From positions 54,225,282 to 54,289,281 of the forward strand of contig CM019702.1 of NCBI GenBank assembly GCA_009760885.1: a stretch of DNA of 64,000 nucleotides. The letters run 5' to 3'. Positions 35,646-47,422 of this stretch are shown here, in pieces (positions within the stretch are counted from its first letter, which is position 1; every line of letters starts with the position of its first letter). The notes beneath the pieces are model-generated. The model was given only the letters and a program-made list of their open reading frames with translations, was not told the origin of the DNA and did no database searches. This stretch comes from Achatina immaculata (taxonomy: Eukaryota > Mollusca > Gastropoda > Stylommatophora > Achatinidae). The position numbers and the translations under genes were made by a program.

Positions 35646-36264
35646 AATGAAAACAAGGCTTTTACCTTTACTTTTTTCTATTTTACTGGGCATTGCATGA
35701 AGGACATAATTTAACGGAATATATTTAGCAGCTTCTAAAATAATATGTAACCCGTGACTCTCAACTCTTGAGAACGTAATCGAAACTACAAAACTGTCCA
35801 CGAATGGACCGACTCAAGGCTAACATAACTGGTATTAGCCAGTTTGTGTGGATTACGTTTGTTAACAAGGTATCTAGTGTGATATCTGATTGGTAGTTAG
35901 TTTTCTCTCCAGATCAAGTTTAAGTAGATTGATCTATCAATCTTCAAGTTTTGTTTCTATGATATGCTCCTAGAAACACATAACGTCCAAGGCACTCTCC
36001 TGCCATCACTAGACAACAACAATACAACTGGTCTAAATTCTGCAAGCTACCAACATGACAACATCTCACAGCTTGAGGTATAACCAAGAATGTGATTTAA
36101 GATCTCATGGAATGACTTTATTGAATGAGAAATTGGACGATGAATTATGAGGATTAGGCTACAAAAGAGGTGCTAACATGTTAGAGCGACCATACAGAAC
36201 AATAGTCAACTCCCGGCAAGTCATGGATTGCAACGTGGGAGGAAACTTAAGACCTAGAAATCTA
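35646..36264. other. Intron 1 of GPCR unit C, no feature
   Basis: Featureless, AT-rich. Confidence 0.55.
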
Positions 36265-36515
36265 CACCAACTGAATAAACGTTATCCATACTTAAAACCC
36301 TCATGAAACACCACAACAACTGAATGAACGTTATCCATACTTAAAACCCTCATGAAACACCACAACAACTGAATGAACATTATCCATACTTAAAACCCTC
36401 ATGAAACACCACAACAACTGAATGAACATTATCCATACTTAAAACCCTCATGAAACACCACAACAACTGAATGAACATTACCCATATTTACAACTCTCAT
36501 GAAACACCACAACAA
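36265..36515. repeat. Minisatellite, 49-bp unit, about five copies
   Basis: CAACAACTGAATGAACATTA, TCCATACTTAAAACCCTCAT, GAAACACCA repeated; the first and last copies are diverged. Confidence 0.9.
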
Positions 36516-37204
36516 CTGGGAAATCCACACATTTCAATATTCTATGTTGGAAAAAGAAGACTAACAATAGAAAAGAAACATGTCTGACAACAAGGCATCC
36601 TAACGTTGACTCATTCTAAATGTTATAAAAAGGACTACCAACAAAACAACTAAAACATTGTCATAACGAAAACAGCTATATACTAGCACTTATCATAATC
36701 CTTTTCAAAGGTCTCCTCATTCACATGTTCTCCCATTCTTCCGAAAATTCTCCTCGTGAAGTTCAATTTTTTTCATGGACAAACATTGTTCTATGACCTG
36801 TTGTTCTCACAAAATCCATAATCTCCGTGCGAGTTCACATAACTCCGACTACCCCCTCTGTCACCCAAAGTTTGACACTTGTGTTCCCATAATTCAACTT
36901 TCCACTAACCTAAAATTCATATATCACGTGTAATTTACACCCAGTACCTAACTTCTTGACACGAGTTTACCATTACTATTTTTAGACTAACGATGGTGAG
37001 ATAATCCTGGGTCACTAGTTGATCGGTTACAAAGAGGGGAAGTAAATCTGCAAATTTTAAGAATTCTGATCCTTACACTAACAAAAATTCAAGCCTACTC
37101 TCTCTTTACTACATACTTCTGTCACAATAATAATACTGGACATTCACGTAAAGTCAAGAGCATAATGGATTACATATAATCAAGTGAAAAAAAACGTCTT
37201 CGTC
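36516..37204. other. Intron 1 of GPCR unit C, no feature
   Basis: Featureless, AT-rich, ending at the GAA-type tail of LINE-C. Confidence 0.55.
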
Positions 37205-39685
37205 TTCTTCTTCTTCAACATTCCAAGCCACTTACACTCATTGATACATACAAAATTTGTATCCATTCCTCTCTATTCCTAATCTTCTCTCTCCAGTTGG
37301 TGACACCAATTTCTTTTATATAATCTTCTATGTTGTCTTTCCATCTCTGTCTTGGTCTACCCCTCTTTTGTGTTTCCTTCATCTCTTGTACATACATACT
37401 TTTCATGTGCGTGTCCTCTTTCTATACGACCGAAACACCATAGTCTGTTCGTTTTCAAAACATGTATCATTCTTTATAATTTAAATAAGCTGTTCAAGTC
37501 AGTGTTATTTCTATCTCTTTATTCGCCACTGTTGGTATCCGTTATGGGCCCAAAGATTCTTTTCATGATCTTTTTCTCAAGGATATGCAGTTGTTGTTCA
37601 TCATTCCTTGCTGTACTCCATGTTTCTGAACCATACATGATGGCTGGTCTTATTACATTTTGTAGATTTCTATTATCGTGCTTTGGATAGGATTTTGGAT
37701 TTTAACAGGTGTTGATGATGAAGTAATCTTTATTCCTTAGTTGTTCTCTGCTTTTAATTTCCTCGCTTACTATGTTGCTTCTGTCGAATGTTGTGTTTAG
37801 ATGTGTGTACGTTTCTGATTTCCGAATTATCTTATCTCCAGTATTTATGTAATCTGGATCATTCTGCTTCTGGTCTCTTGACATCTTCAAATACTCACCT
37901 GTCTTATCTCATTTATAGATTACTATGTTTTTTACATCCTCCGTGCATATTCTGGTCAAACTGATTAATTCATTTGGTATCTCAAATTATTTCATAATTT
38001 TCCATAGGCTGCTTCTATCTATGCTATCATAAGCATTCCTAAAATCAATGAAAATATTATCTACGTATTGTTCATATTCGCACTACTATTCTGTTTTTTT
38101 TTTACGTAGATAAATATGTGTTCCACAGTTGATCCATTCTTCATAAAACCTGCTTCAGTATCTCCCAATTTGTTATCGCTGTATGGTTTCAACCTATGTT
38201 AAAGTTAACTGACAATATTATGTAGCTTGTTTGTAGTAAGTATATGCCTCTGTAGTTTTCACACTCGCTCTTATCGCCTGTTTTGATTACTTTAATCAGT
38301 GATGATACTCTCCATTCACTAGAGACTTTTTCTTCTCTCCTTATTTGTTGTATTAGTTCATATATCTGTTCATGTAGATTTAGGCCTCCTGTCTTAATCA
38401 GTTCTGCAGCAATTCCATCTGAATCCTTTTTTTTATGCTTTGTAGAAGCGTGACATTGTATATGACTTCTTAAAAACATGGTTCCTCTATTTCAAGTTCA
38501 GAAGTCTATATTTGCTCACAGAGTAATGTGTTTATAGGTTCTCCACATTTTCTCAAAAGATTATTTCCAAGTGACATATACTTTCACTTCGTTATCATGG
38601 TCCTATTACTATCGTCAAGCTGTCCTTTACTGCAGCTGCTTATAGAATTTCTTCCATTTCTTATGGTGATGGCGTGTCTGCTTCTCGATTACCATGTTTT
38701 TCATGTATTGTCGTTTTTGTTGTGGAAGAACTGTTGGAGTTTCTTTACACTGTGTGTGGTACTTCTTCTCATTTGTTTTGTTTGTCATTTCATTCACACC
38801 ATATCTGTCTTGCTGTTCTTTTCTCTATGACTGCATCTTCGTGAACTTCATCGAACCAGTTCTTTCTTTATTTATGACGTGACTTTTCTTGACTCCCATA
38901 CATTCCTCTCCAATGTTCTTTATAATGGTTTTTAATATCTTCCCATCCGTCACCGATGCTTTTATTTTATTCACTCCCTTTTCTGTTTATCTTATGGTTT
39001 AGCTCTTTTCTGAATTTTTCTTTTCATTTTTCTCTTCCCAAAGGATCTCTAGTTATTACTAAGCTTTTATTTAATTGTATGTACCATTGTTTCTTCTGTC
39101 TGAATTTTAGTTTAGCTCTCTCAAGACAGTGGTCGGTGCAGCATTCATCCCCTCTGTAACTTCTGATCTGAAGTATGTTTGCTGTGTGCTTGGTATCAAT
39201 GAAAACATTGTCTATCTGGCTGCAGGTTAGTTTATCAGGCGATTTCCATGCTTGTTTATGAATTTTTTTATTTTGAAAACGTGTACTGATTGTTCTTATT
39301 CCATAAGTTTCTGTCAAATTTATTATTCTCCATCCTTTGCCATGAGATGTTTCATGCAGACTTTCTTTTCCTGTGATGTGTCCGCGTGATTCTTCGTTTA
39401 ACATCTTTGCATTGAAATATCATAGTATTATCAGTATATCATGTGTCTGGATCTTCAATATTACTCTCTCTAACATGTTGAACAATTAATCTTTGACTTC
39501 ATCCTCTGTATCTTCTGTTGGCGCATACACATTAACCATTTTTCCTTGATGATATTTAGCTGCCCCTTGTCTGTATAAGCTTCTAATATTCCATGTTCCA
39601 AATGACATAATATTTTTGGCGTTCCATGTTTGTTCTATGCTCTCAAAAAGAATATTTTCACCACTATCCCCCATCATGCAAAAAC
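37205..39685 (-). mobile_element. LINE-C, near full-span degenerate copy in intron 1 of GPCR unit C
   Basis: About 2.5 kb on the minus strand. The 5' end at 39685 has the APE start MSFGTWNIRSLYRQGA, then an internal deletion joins to KMVNVYAPTEDTEDEVKD. Nuclease C-terminus at 39404-39024 (IDNVFIDTKHTANILQIRSY, RGDECCTDHCL). RT N-terminus at 38479-38189 (KKKDSDGIAAELIKTGGLNL, KVIKTGDKSECENYRGIYLL). C-terminus at 37406-37215 (KETQKRGRPRQRWKDNIEDY, NWREKIRNREEW). The 3' tail is GAA-rich (37195-37216). Many stops: an old, dead copy with an internal gap over the RT core. Confidence 0.83.
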
Positions 39686-40425
39686 AGTATCACATTTAAC
39701 AAATACCTAGCCCAGTAAATAATTAACTTTGCGTAAAGGTGCATCATCATCTTGATGGGGTACACCCTTATGAGAAAATATATGTACACGAGCTCGTATC
39801 TTAATAACGTTTTCGCAACAGGTCTACCTCTCTTACACATGCGAAGTTCACATGTTTTATTAGCGCCAGATTGTAAATGCATTAAGATAAAAATATCTTT
39901 ATTCTCCCTTCTAACCCTCAAGGCTCTGCCTATGGAAGAACTTCACCTGAACTCTCTCCAACTCGGGGTAGGCCGTCTTCACAGCTTCATATTTCCTTCA
40001 ATAGATAACTAACGAGGTCATGGATCTAGTTCCCGGGATACAACAAAATAACATTACCAGCAACATGTAACCACACTAACTAATCACTCCCGATCTGTAC
40101 TACTTGTATTTTTGCACAAATGATACCCTTTCATTGCATACTTGGAACTAATGTAATAACCTCTCTCCGATCGTGGGTGAAATGTACTGTACTACCCAAA
40201 CGATGACCAGTCTTTGGCTTAAGCTACTGGACATTCACCCTTTAACATATTATATCCCACATCATATCACGTGGTATTAATTAAATGAGTGCAGTAGGGT
40301 CAAGAAATTTGCTTTGTACATATTAGCAACATCAACTTTCCAAAACCACCGTATCTGTGGAATTGTCTTACGTCCAACCTTGTGCTTATCCATAAATAAT
40401 CAAGTTTTCTTTTACTAAAACGTAG
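39686..40425. other. Intron 1 of GPCR unit C, final part
   Basis: Nothing recognised up to the acceptor at 40425. Confidence 0.55.
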
Positions 40426-40642
40426 GTCTTGCAGTCTCTGACTTGGGATCTTTGGTAACGCAGATATGGGTCGACCTTTCTTTGACTCCTGCATTGAACA
40501 AAGCTGACCTTCCTTTTGATGTGATGGCTGTGGCTTACCTGACAGGTGCTCTACCACACTTTACTGTTACACGAATCAGCAGCTGGATCACAGCAATAAT
40601 CACTCTAGAGAGATGTGTGTGTGTGTTATACTGCCTTTAAAG
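40426..40642 (+). CDS. GPCR unit C, exon 2 (TM2-TM3), 2-nt slip near its end
   Basis: The acceptor AACGTAG precedes GTCTTGCAGTCTCTGAC. The product reads LAVSDLGSLVTQIWVDLSLT (TM2), a loop KADLPFDVMAVAYLTGALPH, then FTVTRISSWITAIITLERC (TM3 with ER). At 40614-40627 a TG run carries six units. As written the frame stops (LYCL then TAA at 40638-40640), whereas five units would give CVCVILPLK ending exactly at the donor AAG|GTAAGC with the conserved phase 0. Exon 3 at 47423 would then follow in frame. The slip is a one-unit microsatellite change: a null allele, a polymorphism or a base-calling error. Confidence is for the exon itself. Confidence 0.82.
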
Positions 40643-41129
40643 GTAAGCAATGTTAAAAAGTTTGAATTCTTCAAATTTATCTCAACGAAATCGATAAAAG
40701 ATGCATATTGGAGATCAGATAACCCATTTACGGACATACGTAATTCACACAAAACATGTCTCATCATTTAACTAACTTAAAGGTTTAAATCCCTGTTTTC
40801 TCCAGCATTATCTAATATGTACTGGTTTCATTATGTTATTCTTACGTAATTTCACAGTAAAAATATAGGATCATCGTGTAAAACATCTTTTGATGGGGCA
40901 GGATTTGGGTAAGTGGAAGATGAAGAGATATAAACCAAACAGGCAATTAGAGTAGTTAGAAATTGGTTTTATTTTCATTTCTGTGTACAACAGTACTTAG
41001 AAAATTAACCTAACTTCTACCTATGTTACCCAGATTAAAACACTTCGTGGTCTTCTTCGTATGATTAATGCAACATAATAAAGATAACTAAGTCTCTCAG
41101 TTCTCTCTCTCCTCTCTCACTCTCTCTCT

Positions 41130-41162
<33 letters not shown>

Positions 41163-41954
41163 AGGACATTAACACAGCAATAGTCAATAATTTCATGTTC
41201 AAGTTAAATCATGTCACTGTTTAATTCACACATGACTGATGGCACATACTCATCTAAACACTGATATACAACACACATAACAATGTGACAGGTGATGTGA
41301 CATAAATTAATGCAAATTGCAGTGCAAAATTGTACATTATATGAAAATGTAATGAATAACAATTCTGTAGTGAATACACATTTCCAGTGACCTCATCAAT
41401 AAAAGCATTAAGTATCTGGCCCTCAATCACAATAAAAATGACAACATATCTACATATATGTTCATTCTATGGCACATATATTTCATCTTTCAAGTATTTC
41501 TGCAGCAGGACTAAAATGCTCTTCTATGAAGTTTTCGGAATAATACGACTAAACGTAGCGCATTATATTCGGGTGCACAACAGCAAACCCTTAAGCGCAA
41601 TAACTCATACACGGAGAACAAGCAACACCTGAAATCACGCAGAAATCAGCTTCACATAAAGCATCAACATATATAATCAAATCAACAATTCATCGTATGT
41701 CATAAAGGCGTTATATCATATATATACACAGCCACACAGGCACACAGGCACACAAACACACACAAATATTTATTTACATGTATATATACATATTATGGCA
41801 TTTATCAACAATGCCACAAACAATGCATGACATATAGTGATCAATATAACGAAAAAACTGACTTACACCTCTCAATATTTCTGCACTTAAGATAGTTCCC
41901 TGGACTGCAATGACGAAGTGACATCACTGTAAGAGGAGGTTCTGAAAGAGACTG
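40643..41954. other. Intron 2 of GPCR unit C, first part
   Basis: Apart from (CT)n and short (CA)n near 41725 nothing is recognised. Confidence 0.55.
41101..41158. repeat. (CT)n microsatellite, intron 2 of GPCR unit C
   Basis: CT units with a few CACT interruptions. Confidence 0.95.
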
Positions 41955-42195
41955 ATGGGATGAGACAAATAATAAACAACTTAGAAAAAGACAATCCAGA
42001 TTCTTAGGACCCGTTCTACGTCTAGACAAGCTAGAATACATTGTGACAGGAAAGACAGAAAGTAAAAGAGACCGAGGTAGACAGAGAAAATGCTGGACGG
42101 ACGAACTAGATTAAGACGGACAAGGAACACCAGCGCTCGGAGCAGGGGATTGATGGTCAACCCCAGTCGTCAGGGAAACAGAAAGATAGATTACT
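41955..42195 (+). mobile_element. LINE 3'-terminal fragment
   Basis: Decayed C-terminal sequence: RQSRFLGPVLRLDKLEYIVT, GKTESKRDRGRQRKCWTDEL and a terminal VRET/DR-like end, comparable with the GHVxRRExLEHIVTTGKIEG-GRPRE tail of LINE-B. Confidence 0.6.
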
Positions 42196-42589
42196 GCACA
42201 ACATTGTACATAAAACTTACATCAAATTAACATCACATAATGTAGGGGCAGAAGTAGAGATTACCGTAGGAGCAGTTTAACAAAATATCACAATATGTGC
42301 AGAAAACTTCAGGAATATAATCCTCAAACAATTCGTAAACATGCCCCATCCAAGACCTGGCAGTTAGAGGGTTAGAGTTATCCCCCATCAAAAGAGAAGT
42401 AAGACGCCTCTTTACCTCCGTCAGTCTACGGGACACCCTTGGGCAAGGTAGAGTACCGGTATAGTCCCACGTTCAGGATAATATGAAATCATGGGGGCAG
42501 GTGGTGGATAGAATGGAAGAGCAGCCAACATATAGTGTTGGGAAAGTATCAAATAATAAGTGACGAGATGAGAAGTCGGGGATACACAT

Positions 42590-42960
42590 TTAGGGAATCT
42601 GCGATCATCGATGGAAAGGATCAGGACACTTTTAGAGCGAGAATGATAATATCTTTATATACTCTGATGGGAATTAGGAGAACAGAATGGAGTGGTTTTT
42701 TACTTGGATAAATTAACATCACAATCATTACTAGGTTACAATCCAGTAAATGACATAATCCTCACAATCAGACTTAAGGGCATTCCTAGAAATGTAACAA
42801 TTACATAAATCTATGCACTTACATTCAAAAGCAGAAGAAAAGGAAGTAGAAGACATTTATAACACACTGCAAACGACAAAAGGCCAGGTAGGATAAAACG
42901 ATACTGTATTAATAATGGACAATTCTAATGTAAAGATTTCCTGCAGAAAATTAAGGATAT
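42590..42960 (+). mobile_element. LINE endonuclease fragment
   Basis: Frame-shifted remnants of an APE nuclease: a YSDGN-NRMEWFF segment resembling SSGxxRxxGVAFLL, VTIQ/PVNDIILTIRLKGIPRN, then SKAEEKEVEDIYNTLQTTKG and TVLIMDNSNVKIS (IMGDFNAKIS in intact relatives). Adjacent to, and possibly one element with, the 3' piece at 43000 only by chance, as orientations differ. Confidence 0.65.
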
Positions 42961-42999
42961 GTTTTAGGGAAATTTAGTATCTTATTCTTTCTCTTCTTC

Positions 43000-43560
43000 A
43001 CCTTACCGAGCCATTATGGTTCATTGCTGCAGATAGAGTTTTTCTCCATTCTTCTCTATTCTTATCTTCTCTCTTCAGCTGGTAACAACTATTTCTTTTA
43101 TATCCTCTTCTATGTTGTCTTTCCATCTCTGTCTTGGTCTACCCCTTTGATCTTATTTCCCTCATCTCTTGTTCGTTTATCATGTTAGTCTGTTTGTTCT
43201 CTTCCATTCTTTCTACATGCCCCAGCCAGCGTAGTCTGTTCAGTTTCAAAACATTTCCTATTTGTTGCGATTTAAATAAGCTGTTCAGTGCAGTGTTCTT
43301 TCTAGCTCTCCATTCTCCACTGTAGATATCCGTTATGGGCCTAGAGAAGATTCTTTTTATTATCTTGTTCTCAAAGATCTGCAATTGTTGTTCATCTTTC
43401 TTTGTTGTACTTCACGTCTCTGATCCATACATGACGGCTGGTCTTATTATAGTTTTGTAGAATGTTATTTTCGTGTTTTGGGACACAATTTTGGATGTTA
43501 ACAGGATTTGCAATGCAAAGTATATTTTATTCTCTATGCGTAGTCTACTTTTAATTTAGT
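43000..43560 (-). mobile_element. LINE-C 3' fragment
   Basis: On the minus strand: IVSQNTKITFYKTIIRPAVM-like block, MQIFENKIIKRIFSRPITDI, YSGEWRARKNTALNSLFK, LNRLRWLGHVERMEENKQTN, and a GRPRQRWKDNIEED tail in another frame. The 3' end carries a GAAGAAGAG tail at 42991-43003. Better preserved than the 37.2 kb copy over the same part. Confidence 0.8.
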
Positions 43561-43564
43561 ATAG

Positions 43565-44984
43565 GACACAGAAATCATACAATCGACAATCTAATGTCGT
43601 TTTGCATTGAAAGTGAGCTAATGTTCGCTAACACATTTTTTAGACAACATCCAAGAAGATTTACACATGGACATCACCTGATTGGAAAACCAAGAATTAA
43701 GTAGACTACATTGTAGTGCAAAGAAGATGGAGATCACGTATAACATCAGCACAAGCTTTACCAGGCGCTGACTGTGACATAGATCATGAGTTAATAACAG
43801 CAGACACGAAGATAAAGATAGAAAAGATAATTAGGTGATAAAGACCACTCCGCTTTGATCTTACACAAATACCACAAAAATACTGTATGGAAGTGAAGAA
43901 CCATTTCGAAATCCTGATGGCTGTACAGGAGGAGATGACACCACGCGAAGTGGCTACGCAGGCCAGATATATCTTTTTAACAATAGCTAAAGACATGGTT
44001 CCAAAAAGAAAACACAAAAAATGGATGGATTACAGAAGGCACATCAGAACTAATAAAGCAACTTAGAGAAATGAAGACGCAATTGAAAGTAACAAATAGT
44101 AACAAAAAGAAACATATTTTAAACAGAAGAAGCTAGAAGAAACATACGAAAAGACAAAAAAACAATACATACAAGATTGTTGAGAAAAAATATAAGTACA
44201 TCAAAAGTGTGGAAGAGGTTGTTAGGTGTTAAAATAAATCAAGACGTTGACGAGAAATGTCACACCTAAGTTAGATGTAATTTGTTACGAGATGGGGAAT
44301 ACCTTGACAGAGACAGATTAAATTCTAGAAAGATGGAAGGAATATTGCAGAGGAGTGTACGATACAACTAACTGTGACAGCAGAAATCACCAGAGTGAAT
44401 TATTACTGGAGGAGAAATAACCCGAACCTACAATTGAATAAGCTTTATGTGCAATAAAGAATCTGAAAAATGGTAAATCACCAGGATGTGATAAGATAAC
44501 AGCTTAATTTATTAAAGCAGAATGAAAGGAATGTGCAACAATCTATCATGCACTATGTAACAAGATATGGCGGTGAGGTAATTGGCTAATAGAATGGAAA
44601 ACAATTATGCTCATACCACTACCAACAAAAGTTTAACCTGAAATTATCCACAAATTACAGAACTGTTGCCCTGATTAGTTATGCCAGTAAAATTATATTA
44701 AAAACTCATAATGTGTAGACTTCGTAAGAAAGTAGTAGAAGTCAATATGGTCAAGCTAGGCAAGGCAGAGGATCAAGAGATCATATATTCAATAGAAGAT
44801 TAATAATAGAGCAATGCGGGTAATTTAATGCTAATCTATATTTATGTTTTATAGACTATTCAAATGCATTTAATTGTGTACAACAGCAGAAACTTTGGAA
44901 AATAACGGAAATAATTGAGATTTCCAACAGATTTGATACAATTAATATCACTCCTGTATCTATCCCAACAGGCAGAAGTGAGAA
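43565..44984 (+). mobile_element. LINE-A degenerate copy running into the 50-bp satellite
   Basis: Starts in the APE nuclease end (NTFFRQHPRRFTHGHH and a PGADCDxDHE-like box in shifted frames). It continues with the linker (a WMDYRRHIRTNKAT-like stretch homologous to 60600-60650) and RT N-terminus (LKNGKSPGCDKIT), then QARQGRGSRDHIFNRRLIIE and LCFIDYSNAF. It stops where CCAACAGGCAGAAGTGAGAATAAGG becomes the first satellite monomer. Many stops and frameshifts. Confidence 0.75.
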
Positions 44985-47020
44985 TAAGGTATGAATGTTC
45001 CAGCATATTCCAACACAGAATGGATCAGTGAGAATAAGGTATGAATGTTTCAGCATATTCCAACACAGAATGGATCAGTGAGAATAAGGTATGAATGTTT
45101 CAGCATATTTCAACACTGAATTGATCAGTGAGAATAAGGTATGAATGTTTCAGCATATTCCAACACTGAATTGATCAGTGAGAATAAGGTATGAATGTTT
45201 CAGCATATTTCAACACTGAATTGATCAGTGAGAATAAGGTATGAATGTTTCAGCATATTTCAACACAGAATGGATCAGTGAGAATAAGGTATGAATGTTT
45301 CAGCATATTCCAACACAGAATTGATCAGTGAGAATAAGGTATGAATGTTTCAGCATATTTCAACACAGAATTGATCAGTGAGAATAAGGTATGAATGTTT
45401 CAGCATATTCCAACACAGAATTGATCAGTGAGAATAAGGTATGAATGTTTCAGCATATTTCAACACAGAATGGATCAGTGAGAATAAGGTATGAATGTTT
45501 CAGCATATTCCAACACAGAATTGATCAGTGAGAATAAGGTATGAATGTTTCAGCATATTTCAACACAGAATGGATCAGTGAGAATAAGGTATGAATGTTT
45601 CAGCATATTCCAACACAGAATGGAGCAGTGAGAATAAGGTATGAATGTTTCAGCATATTTCAACACAGAATGGAGCAGTGAGAATAAGGTATGAATGTTT
45701 CAGCATATTCCAACACAGAATGGAGCAGTGAGAATAAGGTATGAATGTTTCAGCATATTCCAACACAGAATGGAGCAGTGAGAATAAGGTATGAATGTTT
45801 CAGCATATTTCAACACAGAATGGATCAGTGAGAATAAGGTATGAATGTTTCAGCATATTCCAACACAGAATTGATCAGTGAGAATAAGGTATGAATGTTT
45901 CAGCATATTTCAACACAGAATGGAGCAGTGAGAATAAGGTATGAATGTTTCAGCATATTCCAACACAGAATGGATCAGTGAGAATAAGGTATGAATGTTT
46001 CAGCATATTCCAACACAGAATGGATCAGTGAGAATAAGGTATGAATGTTTCAGCATATTTCAACACAGAATGGAGCAGTGAGAATAAGGTATGAATGTTT
46101 CAGCATATTCCAACACAGAATGGAGCAGTGAGAATAAGGTATGAATGTTTCAGCATATTCCAACACAGAATGGAGCAGTGAGAATAAGGTATGAATGTTT
46201 CAGCATATTTCAACACAGATGGATCAGTGAGAATAGGTATGAATGTTTCAGCATATTCCAACACAGAATTGATCAGTGAGAATAGGTATGAATGTTTCAG
46301 CATATTTCAACACAGAATGGAGCAGTGAGAATAAGGTATGAATGTTTCAGCATATTCCAACACAGAATGGATCAGTGAGAATAAGGTATGAATGTTTCAG
46401 CATATTCCAACACAGAATGGATCAGTGAGAATAAGGTATGAATGTTTCAGCATATTCCAACACAGAATGGAGCAGTGAGAATAAGGTATGAATGTTTCAG
46501 CATATTCCAACAGAATGGAGCAGTGAGAATAAGGTATGAAGTTTCAGCATATTTCACACAGAATGGAGCAGTGAGAATAGGTATTAATGTTTCAGCATAT
46601 TCCAACACAGAATTGATCAGTGAGAATAAGGTATGAATGTTCAGCATATTTCAACACAGAATGGAGCAGTGAGATAAGGTATGAATGTTTCAGCATATTC
46701 CAACACAGAATGGATCAGTGAGAATAAGGTAGAATGTTTCAGCATATTCCAACACAGAATGGAGCAGTGAGAATAAGGTATGAATGTTTCAGCATTCCAA
46801 CCAGAATGGATCAGTGAACTAAGGTCTGAATGTTCAGCATATTCCAACACTGAATGGATCAGTGAGAATAAGGTATGAATGTTTCAGCATATTCCAACAC
46901 AGAATGGATCAGTGAGAATAAGGTATGAATGTTTCAGCATATTCCAACACTGAATGGATCAGTGAGAATAAGGTATGAATGTTTCAGCATATTCCAACAC
47001 AGAATGGATCAGTGAGAATA
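44985..47020. repeat. 50-bp satellite array, about 41 copies
   Basis: The monomer runs CAGCATATTCCAACACAGAA, TGGATCAGTGAGAATAAGG, TATGAATGTTT. Variants alternate at a few sites (ATTC/ATTT, TGGATC/TTGATC/TGGAGC, CACAGAA/CACTGAA). Length is exact from 44985 to about 46218, then many one-base deletions occur to about 46835, then exact again. It lies in intron 2 of GPCR unit C and begins inside a LINE-A copy. No reading frame is kept, as 50 is not a multiple of three. Confidence 0.95.
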
Positions 47021-47035
47021 AAATCTTCTTGAAAG

Positions 47036-47295
47036 AACACGCCCTGCGGGCGGTTTACTAATCCGGAGCTACCTGGTTCAGTCCCAGTAATTGGAATTTT
47101 TTCTCGTGCACACAAAAAAGAAAAAAAAAGGCCCCGTGGTCGATCCAGCTTCTAAAAATGGGTACTAGAGAAATCTGGGACGATAAATAGGGTCAGACGA
47201 GACACTGACCAGATCACACTTTCATGCGCCGAAGGTCGTGGAAATATGGGCCTAACATCGTTTCCCCGTTAGGCCGCCTTAATGACATAGAAACG
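47036..47295 (+). repeat. tRNA-derived SINE, copy 3, between satellite and exon 3
   Basis: GCGGTTTACTAATCCGGAGC, TGGTTCAGTCCCAGTAATTGG (B box), GGCCCCGTGGTCGATCCAGC, GGTACTAGAGAAATCTGGGAC, GACCAGATCACACTTTCATG. It lies between the end of the 50-bp satellite and GPCR unit C exon 3. Confidence 0.75.
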
Positions 47296-47422
47296 GAAAC
47301 TTTACCGTGTGAGACCTTGCTATTCTGCTTTAACTATTCCCTTCCAGGACTCAGAAGTAGCTTGACCTCTAATACAATTACATTTCTGTTTAAATATTAC
47401 TTATTCTCTTCAATTCATCCAG

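Noticed and set aside
44856..46850. Frames of 64-69 codons such as MLKHSYLILTDPFCVGIC repeats
   Set aside because: They are translations of the 50-bp satellite; 50 bp is not a multiple of three and the frame closes quickly.
44985..47020. CRISPR-like array
   Set aside because: Monomers are contiguous with no unique spacers, in a eukaryotic intron; a plain satellite.
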